In this document: positions 1 through 10,102 of the stretch, one piece after another | Position numbering within the stretch: position 1 is the stretch's first letter | Layout of the letters: every line of letters starts with the position of its first letter | Assembly (NCBI GenBank): GCA_014155875.1 | Contig: JACEFZ010006323.1 | Coordinates: forward strand, 445,001-509,000 | DNA from: Cepaea nemoralis | Lineage: Eukaryota; Mollusca; Gastropoda; Stylommatophora; Helicidae | DNA: 64,000 nt | Direction of reading: 5' to 3' | Notes under the pieces: model-generated | Databases searched by the model: none | What the model was told of the DNA's origin: nothing | What the model saw: only the letters and a program-made list of their open reading frames with translations | Made by a program: the position numbers and the translations under genes

Positions 1-299
1 CGCGGTTGCTAAAGAAGAAAATAGGGGATGTTGAGCTTGTAAGCAGCAGAAAATTTCTAAGAATACCGTGGACCAAGCACAAGGAAATTATAGACACTCT
101 ACAATATCTGAAAATCATAGAAAACTGGCTCATAATCACTAACGCGTGGAATGCTTATACATCTGTCCACGGTTGATTGTATTGTGAACTAATGAAGGAA
201 AACTAAATCCATATAGATGGCAGCCGGTCGATTGCTGAACAAGCTGGATTTGCATTATCAGTAATGTGTGTGAAACTGCTGTTTTTCTAGAGACTGCCG
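1..299. other. No gene recognised
   Basis: Mixed-composition DNA without a usable reading frame or a repeat shared with the rest of the window. Confidence 0.4.
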
Positions 300-535
300 C
301 TTCCTTCGACGATGAGCTGTAATTTTCGTGACGGACTGTTGTGTTGGCATTCTAGCGACGGCGTTATGCACGTATGCCTGTGCGTGGTATTGGTTGGTCT
401 GGGCTGCGGCCTATTCCACTTTTCACAGTGGACAGTTAGGGACATTGTGTGTGATATTAACTGACACAGGAACGGAGCATTATTGGGTGGCTCTTTGCCA
501 TGATGTTGGAACCGTGACTAACGACTAACTAACTA
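300..535 (+). mobile_element. SINE-A copy 1, internally deleted
   Basis: Matches the 3' half of the longer copies near 8.1 and 27.9 kb, from the CGACGATGA motif to the closing (CTAA)n tail at about 520-535. It lacks roughly 110 bp found between CGTGGACTG and the GGACT..GTGTTG segment in the 27.9 kb copy. A 66-codon frame here is incidental. Non-autonomous retroposon by structure; no tRNA head is visible in this family. Confidence 0.7.
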
Positions 536-779
536 TTCGTTGATTCCTTTACGGATTCCGTTGACAAGCGGTGAATAACCTCCTTCGTCGCTTTTTTACG
601 TCGGGCATGTTAGGTTACAATGTACTATTCTTTGCTTCCTGTTAGCGTCCCTTTAGCACACGGGAGGAGAGGATTACTGGTTGCTATGATACAGAACTAT
701 TGCAATGAAAGAATCAACAAAAACGAGAAGGAGAATGGATAAGCTTAATTAGAATACGATCTTTCTTTTCATAGTTGTT

Positions 780-1030
780 ATGGTTTCCTGGCAAGTTTTG
801 CAGAAGGTAGTTTGCCATTGCTTTCCTTCTGGGCAGTGACTGTACTAGTCTGTGGCCATTGCCATTGTCTCTACTGATGAGATCATCTGCCTATCGCCGC
901 AGAGTGCAAGACCATAACCAACAACAATCTGTCGGCTGCTCTCACACTCCATCCACCACCTGCTTCCATGGCTTCACGTAACCCTGATCGGGGGGCTAAA
1001 CGGGTACTCCACCTTGTCCAAGGGTGTAAG
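780..1030 (-). mobile_element. SINE-F, tRNA-like head with a central TGGCAAAC motif
   Basis: Read on the minus strand, a GC-rich head with GGTGGAGTACCC is followed by a body ending in AAAGCAATGGCAAACTACC and then TTGCCAGGAAACC. The AATGGCAAACTAC core is also present in SINE-C, so the two families share a central segment. Only one clear copy is seen, so family limits are approximate. Confidence 0.5.
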
Positions 1031-1689
1031 TGATAAATTGGACATTACGGATAAAGATTTCAACAGCACACAAAATACGGACATACACATCCTGAGATAA
1101 AAAGTACACTTTTTGTTTCATTTTATTTTCATTTACGTTCAGTAGTTTGAGATTGTTTTCTGAATGTTTTTCATTATTTTATTTTCATCGTTCTAATTTT
1201 TTTTTTTTCTTTTCATATTTCATTCTTCTCACCCAGTTATTATGCCCTAATATAGTCACTGCAGTGTCTTGCGCGTTTTTGATATGTTGTGCGTTGTGTA
1301 TTTCTTTCTGATGAAACCTAGTCGCCGCAACATTCTATTTGTTTTTCCCGTAACTGTGTTCTGTAAAGCTTCATTACTTCGAGTTATTTTACATCGTTGA
1401 CATAAAGAACCAGACATTCACACGCTAGCTAATCGGCCTAGTTAGTGTTGCCATTTCCAAAATGGGACGAAATGAGCGGCATCACCAGATACCGGATTTG
1501 ATCGATAACGACACGGCAAGGTCAGGTCACAAGTTAATGGACATCTCGTAGTCTGACGTTGGGGGTTTGCGCGCGTCACAGAAGCCCCCTTGTTCTGGGG
1601 TTTGCGTCATAGTTTGGCCTCTGACAGCGCGGTCTGGGGGTGATGTGAGGTCATCATACAGGGGGATTTCCCACAAGCAAAAATATTAA
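1031..1689. other. No gene; AT-rich then a GC-rich patch
   Basis: 1080-1430 is T-rich with no ORF. 1545-1665 is G/C-rich with several GTCA-type words and no reading frame. No feature I can identify. Confidence 0.4.
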
Positions 1690-1800
1690 GTGAATTTTTT
1701 TCGTTTTCAATTCAAGCATAGTCCATACACGTGCTACTACTTATAGTGCTCTGGACTTATTTTTGCATGTGATTCCGATTCCATTTCAAAAACAAAAATT
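1690..1800 (-). mobile_element. SINE-B 3' fragment
   Basis: On the minus strand, ACATGCAAAAATAAGTCCAG followed by GTAGTAGCACGTGTATGGAC matches the 3' part of SINE-B near 8.8 and 22.7 kb. The tRNA-like head is missing, as expected of a 5'-truncated retroposon. It lies downstream of the LINE ORF1 remnant on the same strand. Confidence 0.6.
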
Positions 1801-2023
1801 CCAAATTCGACCTCGTCTAACCTGCGTCATCAGCTGTGGTTATTGTTGAGGTACGTGGTTTTTGTGGGTTTATTCACCCTAATTCTTGTCTTGTGAGTCC
1901 TATCTCGGACTGGTGATGTAGCGTTTGTGTCTGTGACGTCAGCAGTGGTCGGTGGCTATCCTTTGTGCTCTTTTGTTGTTGTGGTTTTCTTTGTTGGTGT
2001 AGGCTCCTGGCTCGTCTGGCTGC

Positions 2024-2158
2024 AGTCCTTATAAGGACTTTTCGTAATCCCACTCCAGCTGGGGGATCAGTCGGCGGCAGTCTTTTGTGCATATTTCCTT
2101 TTGTTTTCGTTGTTGGTGCAGGCTCCAGGCTTGACTGGTTGCAGTCCTTAAAAGGACT
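2024..2158 (-). repeat. Duplicated segment carrying two 16-bp hairpins after the ORF1 stop
   Basis: A segment of about 110-120 bp is present twice (about 1965-2050 and 2090-2165). Each copy contains a perfect 6-bp stem with a 4-nt loop: AGTCCT/AGGACT at 2024-2039 (loop TATA) and at 2143-2158 (loop TTTA on the minus strand). The second lies about 20 nt downstream of the ORF1 stop codon. Confidence 0.75.
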
Positions 2159-2177
2159 TTTTATTTGGTATTTTATT

Positions 2178-3412
2178 TCATTTTTTGTGCATTTTATGTA
2201 GGAGCTTTTCGACGTTTTCTTTTTCCTCCTTGGGGAAACAGTTTTCACTGTTGCGTTTGCGTATCTGCTGCCTAGCGTTTTCTTCCTCCGTGGTCAGCCA
2301 TGGGACGATTTCACCGTCCTCGATATAGTACTCGAAGTCGGCCTCTCGGTTGTAGTGTACTACTGGGTATACCATCGGTTTCCCCCGGAGTTTTTTAGGC
2401 CTCTTCTTTTCTTTTTCTTCCCAGCGCCTTCTGAATTCCTCGCGCTTGAGTTCCTCCTTGCCGACTGGGCATTCTGTGCCTCCTTCAGAGATCCGACGGT
2501 ATAGTAGTTCCCTCTTGGGCGTTGTGGTTGGGCTGCTGGCTTTAGCTTGCGGTTCAGGCTCGGTATCTTGGTTTTCATCTTGCGGTTTCTCTGTGGGTTC
2601 TTGTATGGATTCTGCTGGTTTGCTTTGAAAGAGTTCCATTTCAGCTCTATGCAGTTCTCTTTCAGTCTTGATCATTTGTAGGATTTCTTCGTTCTCCTTC
2701 TTCATCTCAGCCATGCGCTGGATCTCTTGTTTGATGTTGAGCTGGATTTCTTTCATGTCGGCCAGCAGCTTCTCATTATCGCTGGTCGGAGTCGTCGTCA
2801 GCAGTGCCTTGACTTGTTTCTTCAACTCGTCTATCTGCTTTTGAAGTTGATCTCTTTCGGCTTGTGCTATACCCGTGGCTGTCTCGCCCCTCTGCATTGC
2901 TTCCTTGAATGGTGTCTTTGTGATGATGGCGATTTTTAAGACGTCTCTATGTCTCTGCAGGTACGGACAGCCCAGGTATCTTGCTCCATGTTTGCCCAGG
3001 CAGTTAGCGCACTTTCTTTTGTTGTTGGGTGCTCGGAAGTCCGTGTCCATCTTGGCCAGCGGACACTCCTTGAAGGCGTGATGATCTGCGCAGTATCGGC
3101 AGATTTCCGTCTTACTGCGACACGTAGCTCTGCTGTGGCCGGCCTTCTGACATCTGGAACATTGAGTGATTCTTGGTATGAATCTCTCTGGTTGCTGCAT
3201 TCTTTTGTTGTATGACACTGTGGTCGGCATCTCGCTGCCCTCCGATGTCACCACTGCCAGGGTTGTAAGGTATCTTGGAGTAGGTGAGAAGCCGCTCCGC
3301 CTTCAAGAATCGGATGTGAAGATTCTCTTCACATAGCTACTTCATGATTTCTTCATCTGTCAGCTCCACAGGAATACGCTTGACAACCCATCGGACTGTT
3401 TTTGAGTCGGTG
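2178..3412 (-). pseudogene. LINE ORF1 (Gag-like zinc-knuckle protein), broken at its N-terminus
   Basis: The uninterrupted part (2178-3254) encodes 358 residues with three CCHC-type zinc knuckles: C32-C35-H40-C45, C52-C55-H59-C64 and C82-C85-H89-C96. A charged, heptad-rich segment at about 130-230 is a likely coiled coil, and the C-terminus is Lys/Glu-rich. This is the layout of nucleic-acid-binding ORF1 proteins of Jockey/I/CR1-type non-LTR retrotransposons, which coat the RNA and chaperone annealing. Upstream reading continues as VRWVVKRIPVELTDEEIMK, then an in-frame stop at 3337-3339 and a frameshift near 3265-3300, so the annotated start is only the first GTG/ATG-like codon after the break. 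No ORF2 endonuclease or RT follows downstream. A SINE-B copy lies at the 5' end. The clade is not certain. Confidence 0.8.
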
Positions 3413-3469
3413 GTTCCGACTCTGGTGTCTTTCTCCTCCTTCTTCTCTGCTGTCTTAGTTCTTGACTGT

Positions 3470-3690
3470 TGTGGATTAGCTTGCCATATTTATTACCAGT
3501 GTCCCTCGCTATCAGACGAACCCAGTCTGACTTCTGGGGTGCTTGTAATTGATGCCCCTGTGTCAGGGAGGAAGCCACGTATTAGCCTTTTGGTCATAAG
3601 TAGGCCTGTAAGTTCTGCTAGTGAACATGTGGACCTCGTCCTTGACTTGGAGAGCGTAAATGACAAGTCTTCTGGACAAGGTTTGAACTG
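3470..3690 (-). mobile_element. SINE-B, degenerate, at the 5' border of the LINE
   Basis: On the minus strand, AATTACAAGCACCCCAGAAG and GAGGGACACTGGTAATAA match the SINE-B body. The order (about 3680 to 3470) is that of SINE-B read on minus. A short frame running from it into the LINE is therefore not evidence of a longer protein. Confidence 0.6.
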
Positions 3691-4004
3691 GACGCAAGAG
3701 CTAGCGTGCTTTTTGCACAGCGACGCATTTACTGGACACACGAGGAGGATGAACGATATATCTTCGAGAACGGGAGAAGAGAAAATAAATACAGGGAAAC
3801 CTTATTAAAGACAAAAAAACGGAAACAGATTCAGAAAATCAGATGAAAATTGCAGAGAAAGAGAAACAATAACATTAATGGAAATAGAAACAAGAACGAT
3901 TTTCATCAAAAACAAAGAGGACGCAAATTAAAACGTTCAAAACCGTAATCAAAATACATAATGTCGAAATGTTGAAAGAAAGAAATACAATTAAAGAAAG
4001 CAAA

Positions 4005-4225
4005 GGATTTCGGCGTGACTGAGAGGTCTAACGTGTTATTCTTACCAAGGTGTAATAGGCTCGTAATAAGTTGGACTTAAATGTTGACTTCTTGGCAATG
4101 ACTTTAGAACGTAAATTGCAAGTACCTCAGAAGATGGAGATGGTTCTTGGGTGATGCCGTGGGACACTGGTAAGTGGGAAAGCTAACCATCATGCGAAAC
4201 CAGTCCAGTACACTCACTAGTGGTA
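4005..4225 (+). mobile_element. SINE-B, degenerate full-length copy
   Basis: Head remnant GGCGTGACTGAGAGGTCTAA resembles a pol III A box. Body words CGTAAATTGCAAGTACCTCA and GGGACACTGGTAA match SINE-B. The 3' end runs into SINE-D on the other strand near 4225. Confidence 0.6.
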
Positions 4226-4445
4226 ACACCCGGTTTCATCTCATAGTACTCGGCCTTCCTCCGCAAAGCAGCAATTCCGCTTGCCGCAAGCGTCGCTGAG
4301 ACCGGACATCATAATTCCGGTGACGATCTCGTGTGTCTCCAAAATACTGCATCCGTGAACCTATTGCAAAGACCGAAAACGAACCCAAGACCTTCAGAGT
4401 TTGAGGCAAACATAACCACTCAGCCACGAAATTTCTCAAATTCAT
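4226..4445 (-). mobile_element. SINE-D with a well-kept tRNA-like head
   Basis: On minus, GTGGCTGAGTGGTTA (A box) and GGGTTCGTTTTC (B box) are spaced as in a tRNA. They are followed by the SINE-D body (GGTTCACG..TTTTGGAGAC) and the ATGAGATGAAACCGGGTG end. The head is clearer here than in the other SINE-D copies. Confidence 0.7.
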
Positions 4446-5034
4446 TGCAAGTTTGTTCATGCATACATTTGTCTACCTAAATTAAGCAGACCAAACTATC
4501 CTTTTTTTGTACTTCCACAAATTGCCGACCATTGTCCTAAAGGAAAACTGTAATGAGAATGATCAGGGTCCAAATCAACCCTCGCCATCTCCACAAACCG
4601 GCCCTTATTCAGCTTAATTCACAGACACATCTTGTTCATGCAGGGGTTAGAGGCACCAGCCATCTATCTCGAAGATCACAGCGAGATGCCAGCAAAAAGC
4701 AACAAGAAAACAGCAAAGCAATACAAGACATATCTGACAAGCATTGGGGGTGAAGCCGTGAGCACACAGGCGGGTTTTGTGTTAGGAGATATACTTGACC
4801 TCAGAGCGATGTGTTTAGGCGTTGACTTTTAAAGTTCTGTGGAGGTGCCTTAACTGAGTTTGTTTGTGAGTTCACACACTGCCTGGAGTTGGTGAACCAC
4901 GGGTGATAAGAACGGATCAAGTTGAACTTTGAACTTTCACTGTGATAGACGGAGAAAATACGCGCCTTCATAGTTAAGAGAGGAGAGAAGAATGCTATGC
5001 AACGGTGACATTTATCATTGATATCGCGCCCTCT
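4446..5034. other. No gene recognised
   Basis: Short frames at 4553-4832 have no recognisable content. Nothing here repeats elsewhere in the window as far as I can see. Confidence 0.4.
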
Positions 5035-5048
5035 CACACACACACACA

Positions 5049-5122
<74 letters not shown>
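5035..5122. repeat. (CA)n then (CT)n microsatellite
   Basis: About 16 bp of CA followed by about 70 bp of uninterrupted CT. It abuts the start of the LINE ORF2 remnant and has contributed a false N-terminus to its reading frame. Confidence 0.95.
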
Positions 5123-5125
<3 letters not shown>

Positions 5126-6150
5126 GCAATGAGATACCTCCTTGACTTCCCGACAATGAACCACATGATCAAGATCTGGAGAGCTCGTGCATACTTAAAA
5201 ATAAGTGCAGGTGAGCAGCACCCTCTGCATGACGCTATATTCAGAGAAAAAGGCGACAGGCTAAAGAGGGGCAATTCATGGGTGGGTCGTGCGGAAGATG
5301 TCGTTAGACATGTCTACAGTCTTACCCGTATCAACCCCGGCAAGGAATGGGTGCCGGTTCCTTCAGCTGTTAAGTGCACTTTCTCCTGCATTATCACACT
5401 CGACAGACGGTGCAGAAAGCAGAACCCTGCCGCTGTCAATGCAGAGGTCAACGTGCTCATCTATGAACACTTAGATAGCCCCGAAGTGTTCATCTATACA
5501 AATGGATCTGTTGTAAAGCAGCAGAGAAGTGCATCGGAATTTACAGCCCGTTCAGCGGGCCGAACCGTTCAAGAATCCAATGGTGCCCACTCTATGACCA
5601 CGAGCAGCATGACGATGGAGGTGATGGCAGTTTCACAGGCTTTCATATGGCTGGAATCACAGCATTATACCAACGTGTGTGTACTAAGTGATTCAATGAG
5701 CATGATTCGGAAGGTCGAAGCTGGATCTGTACGTAGACAGTGGACTGAGTCGCTGCAGAAGTCTGTTGTCCGTAAAGTCACCTTCATCTTCGTCCCGGGA
5801 CATGCGGGAGTTGAGGGAAATGAACGAGCTGATAAACTGGCTGGCTCTGCGCCCCCTGTGGATGGCCAGCCCGTGGATCGTGCCGATGTTATTAACATCC
5901 TTAAAGATGTGTCGAGAACAGAGGACTTTGACGTCAGTGAATCCACATCGCTGTCCAGGATGAAAGACTTGGGAGTAAGAATTGGCACGGCCAGACGCGA
6001 GAGGTACATCGGGAAAACGAGGTGCCTCGTCAACCAACACAGAACTGACACTATAATACCCACCGGACGCTGATGCATATGCTGAGGGAGTATCTGAGCG
6101 CCTATGGACCTGTCCGGAGTGCAATGAAGATACACTAATTGAGAACTGAT
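5123..6150 (+). pseudogene. LINE ORF2 C-terminus with RNase H domain
   Basis: The open frame ends at 6073. Its useful part starts right after the microsatellite (MRYLLDFPTMNHMIKIWRAR), typical of the post-RT region of RNase H-bearing non-LTR elements. The RNase H domain follows. Four positions line up with the family's acidic residues: N162 (YTNGS, normally YTDGS), E201 (SMTMEVMAV), D225 (LSDSMSM) and D272 (NERADKLAG), with the usual VPGHAGVEGN before the last. The first catalytic Asp is therefore replaced by Asn, which should abolish cleavage. Near 6060-6072 the frame shifts into LWTCPECNEDTLIEN, a CxxC tail motif of this class. The endonuclease and RT core are absent: a 5'-truncated, dead copy of an I-type LINE. 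Confidence 0.85.
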
Positions 6151-6352
6151 AACTGATAACTGATTCCTTTAGTCGCACTCCCTCCTGCACTTTACTCCAC
6201 CTCTCCATGTATTTGTATTTTACTTCTTTTTACCTCTCTCCTCGAATATCTAAGAACCCCTCTCCCAGTCTGTCATTCTCCCCCTTCATGCCTCCCCCAG
6301 TCTCAATCTGTCCTTCCTCCGGCAATATCTTTACCTCCCTCAGATCCAATTC

Positions 6353-6412
<60 letters not shown>

Positions 6413-6516
6413 TCTCTATGTCTTTCTCTCTCATTTCCGATCCTATCGTCATTACATCATTTCTATCTTGATTACTACTACTCCTCTAGTACTACTACCA
6501 TGGCAACCACTAACTA

Positions 6517-6577
<61 letters not shown>

Positions 6578-6590
6578 CATCACCACCACG

Positions 6591-6688
<98 letters not shown>

Positions 6689-6715
6689 CACTACTACTAC
6701 TACAACCACCACTGA
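6353..6715. repeat. (CT)n and (CTA)n microsatellites
   Basis: (CT)n at about 6353-6411, then 100 bp of mixed sequence, then about 200 bp of (CTA)n with CCA interruptions at 6513-6715. Stop-free Thr-, Val- and Ser-rich frames over it are artefacts of the repeat. Confidence 0.95.
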
Positions 6716-7123
6716 CTGACTGGCACCTTCCGTCTTGACAGATGATAGTTTGTAAAATGGAATTATACCTCTCCGTAACACAAAGCCTGGGCTGAATGTA
6801 GAGTTCATGCAGCATGATCCCTCTCTCGGCCTGTCTAGTTTACTCCAGAGGAAAGGTAACATCGATACATCTGGAACAAGACAAGCTGCAGAAGCTGTCA
6901 GATCATCAAAGTAATACTCTAACTGTCCGCCTATGCCATAACATTTTGTATTTAGGTTGCATTTCCTTGCACTAGGGTAAGATTTGTAGTATCTCAATTG
7001 CACTCCTCTACCGGAAGCCGTTGGCACAATGTGGGGTGTCGGGTTTGGTGATCGCATCCCAACATTCGGCGCTAACAGAAAGCAGGTAGTACCGTCTACT
7101 GTCACACGGTACCTCAGCCACAT
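6713..7123 (-). CDS. Unidentified 137-residue reading frame, cysteine-containing
   Basis: The minus frame from ATG at 7123 (first residues MWLRYRVTVDG) stays open for about 137 residues before running into the CTA microsatellite, where it is meaningless. The non-repetitive part has seven cysteines (one CC pair), several aromatic residues and balanced composition; a stop lies eight codons upstream of the ATG. I recognise no domain and see no splice evidence. It could be a decayed element protein, an exon or chance. No second copy was found here. Confidence 0.2.
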
Positions 7124-7137
7124 CTGAGTAAGACCTG

Positions 7138-7228
7138 ATACACACTACCACCATTACTACTACTACCACCAATACTAAACTGCTACTAACACTACTACTA
7201 TTACTACTACTATTACTATTATTATTAT

Positions 7229-7322
<94 letters not shown>

Positions 7323-7441
7323 GCCACCACTACTACTACAACTGTTACTGCTACTACTACTGCAATCATTACCATTACTACTACTACCACTACTACTGCT
7401 GCTACTACAAATACTAATACTAGTGCTGCTGCTACTACTTT
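7138..7441. repeat. (CTA)n/(CTG)n compound microsatellite
   Basis: CTA units with TTA and a block of about eight CTG units near 7264-7290. It is the second CTA array flanking the unidentified frame. Confidence 0.95.
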
Positions 7442-7535
7442 AGCCGAAGTTAATTTTTCAATTATTTTGCCTTTACCTCGTTCAGTCACGTTTTCTTCAA
7501 TCCAAATTTGTTTGTTTTTCTGGGTATCTTCGCGA

Positions 7536-7755
7536 CGAATTGGTCAAACCGCCTGCTTCGCGCTGTAGGGGTCAGAGGTTCGTTTACGGACTACATCTTT
7601 CAGTTGGTTGAATAGTGTGATATTTTTGTTTGAAATCCCTGGGAGGTCGCCGTTAGAGCTATGGAGTTCGTGCTCTATGCAAGGGTTTTGGCAGGCCGCT
7701 CTGTGGAAAGAAGTTTGTGCTATGTAGGGTATAACCTACAGAAATAAAGTTGATC
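7536..7755 (+). mobile_element. SINE-D, diverged
   Basis: Starts with GAATTGGTCAAACCGCC and ends with ATGTAGGGTATAACC. Shared words with other SINE-D copies include TATGGAGTTCGTGCT and GGCAGGCCGCTCTGTGGAAA. Confidence 0.6.
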
Positions 7756-8002
7756 CTCTTGGGGACTTTAACCTGTTTGTTTCCTTCTATTCGCACTATT
7801 TTTCTCATATTTGTCTATATAGTCAGATTTCCAAACGTCAATTTTACCGTAACATTGGTTATGAATAGTCCACGTTCCTGTACACTGCGGTAACCACCAG
7901 TAAATGTACAAGTTCCCCACAATTGTAATTTGTAGCACACCGGTCAATTAGACTCCAACGTTTTCTTCTCTCTCAGAAACTAATGAAAGCAAAGACGTCA
8001 GG

Positions 8003-8648
8003 ATGGTCGGTTTGATAATAGCACTCTCTCTTGAACTTCTAGTGTGCTAATGCCGAGGAAGCGATTTCATCTCCTACACCGGTCAGTTGGACTAAAATAC
8101 TGAAAGAATAGCAACACTGTAGCCTACCACGCATGTCGTAAGAGGCGGCTAAGGAGGCTAGATGGTTCCGTCGCCCTGCTACTGAGTGAATGTGTGGCGC
8201 GACACTGTGAGCTGTGAGTTTCGTGTGAAGTGCTTTTGAATCTGCCCAAGATTTTTTTTTTTTTTTTTGGAACGTGACTGCGTGTTCGGAGCGATGGCAG
8301 GTGGCTATGTCCCAGAGTTGACCGGTTTTTGCCTTATGCAGAAATGCGTGCCTGCTGGGCTTCTGGTTGACTGCCACTGCCGTCGGTGGGTGAACATCTA
8401 GGAAACATCCAGATAGGAAAATGACTGCCGATTCCATCAGAGATGAATTGGGTGTTACGTGGGGGACTGGTGTGCTGACATTCTGGTGGCGGCATTATGC
8501 ACAGTGTATCTGTGCGGGCTGTTGTTTGTCGAGACTCCTGTCTTTTCCACTTTTCACATTGGGCAGTGGGGAGCGTTTTGTGTGATATTCACTGGCACAG
8601 GAACGGAGCATAATGGGGACGATCCGTTGCTGTGAAGTTGGAACTGCG

Positions 8649-8687
<39 letters not shown>

Positions 8688-8860
8688 GTCTTCTCCTCTT
8701 TGACTTGGGGACGTAAATTACAAGTACCACAGAACCCGGAGTGGGTTAGCCTGACAGCGGGGGACACTGGTAATAAAGAGAGCAAATATCAGTCCAGTGC
8801 ACTAGAAGTAGTAGCACGTGTATGGACTACGTTTTAGTTCAAAGCGAGGGAACAGTAAAA
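8003..8860 (+). mobile_element. SINE-B copy split by SINE-A
   Basis: Left part 8003-8100 is the tRNA-like head (ATGGTCGGTTTGATAATAGC, later GTGTGCTAATGCCGAGG, CTACACCGGTCAGTTGGACT). The right part, 8688-8860, resumes with CTTTGACTTGGGGACGTAAA and ends with TAGTTCAAAGCGAGG. The 43.9 kb copy shows the two halves directly joined at GGACTAAACAGTTGAC. The split is therefore an insertion of SINE-A, and SINE-B is the older. Confidence 0.8.
8101..8687 (+). mobile_element. SINE-A, full copy with (CTAA)n tail
   Basis: Begins AGAATAGCAACACTGTAGCC and contains ATGTCGTAAGAGGCGGCTAA, the (CATGTCGTAAGAGGCGACTA) type of motif shared with the 27.9 kb copy. It ends in nine or more CTAA units at 8650-8687. About 585 bp, no coding capacity. 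Two copies share the complete structure. Confidence 0.8.
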
Positions 8861-8887
8861 ATATTTAATGGTTCCATTCTTCTAGCA

Positions 8888-9280
8888 CAGTGGTTCTCAA
8901 CCTTTTTTTGGCCCGTGCCCCCCTTCACCATATTGTTAGAACGTCATTCCCCCCCCCCCCCTTTCGCAGTTCCTCCCTAAAAATTTCCCTCTGCCCCTAC
9001 ACAATATACGTAATAATTGAAGCTAAATTTAATAGCACATACTAAAACAAGTCTAGATCATCTACATAAAAGTGATTTGCGGATCTACTTACGTTATAAA
9101 ATGAATTTCAGAAGGGTGATACACACAGAACTGTAAAGTATGAAGGGAAAAACAAAATCAAGTAATCGGTTTTTGTATTCACACAATCTAGAAATAATCT
9201 AATCCCCCCCCCCCCCCGGAAACCTTAAAATTCCACCCCTAGGGGGGTGGGGTGAATTCCCCACCGGTTGAGAACCACTG
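8888..9280. mobile_element. hAT-type MITE
   Basis: Terminal inverted repeats CAGTGGTTCTCAACC and GGTTGAGAACCACTG bound 393 bp. Flanking 8-bp direct repeats TTCTAGCA (8880-8887) and TTCTAGCC (9281-9288) differ at one base, as expected of an aged 8-bp hAT target duplication. The interior has C10 and C12 runs and no transposase. Confidence 0.9.
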
Positions 9281-9286
9281 TTCTAG

Positions 9287-9900
9287 CCGCTTGCCTAAGG
9301 CTCGGTGGTCATGTATTGGAATCCTCACTGAGGTAGGTGGTATTCTAGCTTACCTGGGCTCCAAGAGATCAAGCCTGGTTACAAACGATACCAGAAAGTG
9401 TCTAGTTAAGTTTAGTTTGTCGATGGATCAACATCACGGCACACGGATGTAACCCATAAGTGCTCCGTTCTACTCCTAACTCAAACCTTAGTCTGGAGAA
9501 ACTCAGCTCAGTGCACGAAGTAGAACCGGCGAGGATCCTGACATACTTTGGGTAGATTATTAACTCGCAATTTTGCCCGGGAAGCGCCGTTAGGCTACTC
9601 TTTTTCGATTTCCAACTGCCGAGGGATTTTTTACGTGCGCAACAATACACACGGGCGTCCGATCTCACTACCCAGAGACCAGGGGACATTTCATTACTAG
9701 AAGTCCACGAGAAAAAATCCCGGCATCACCGGGGCTTGAACCCGGGACCTCCAGCACTCGAGGCGGACATCATACCTCGAGACCACGCAGCCCCCTACCA
9801 GAAAATGTCTTGAGAAGTAAAGACCACACCACACTTGGAGTACGGGCTGGTCTATAGAAATATGTGGCTAGCACCTTTAACTCAGTACTATTCAAGACGT
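9287..9900 (+). mobile_element. SINE-H copy split by SINE-E
   Basis: Head with GGTCATGTATTGGAATCC (B-box like) at about 9308-9330, then a body up to the target site TACCAGAAAGTGTCT. It resumes after SINE-E with the same 15 bases (TACCAGAAAATGTCT, one mismatch) and TGAGAAGTAAAGACC, ending in GTGGCTAGCACC as in the 29.2 kb copy. Confidence 0.65.
9404..9795 (-). mobile_element. SINE-E, tRNA head and (CTAAA)n tail
   Basis: On minus, the head reads GTGGTCTCGAGGTATG (A box) and CCCGGGTTCAAGCCCC (B box). It runs 390 bp to GTGATGTTGATCCATCGAC and a CTAAACTTAACT tail. Exact boundaries are set by the flanking 15-bp duplication (9389-9403 and 9796-9810). Confidence 0.85.
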
Positions 9901-9989
9901 AGAGGGGGTCCAATACTTCTTCTTCAGGTGGTTTGTCTGGAGCAGATCTTGAGATCACGACCATCAAATGTCGAATTCTGTCAGCCACT

Positions 9990-10102
9990 TCATATATTAG
10001 TGAAGTTGATGTTTAAACACAGAAGTCATAAACGATATGTTGCACGGTTTATTGCCTGGCATACTTCGCTGCATCTCACCGGGTGTATACTGCAGAGTTA
10101 TA
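9990..10102 (+). mobile_element. Rep-G, left part (interrupted)
   Basis: The GTTTATTGCCTGGCATACTT motif and GTATACTGCAGAGTTATA match copies at 41.3 and 58.9 kb. The copy resumes at 10920-10965 (TACAATATGAATTG..AATAATACTT) after the mariner insertion at its TA dinucleotide. Confidence 0.7.
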
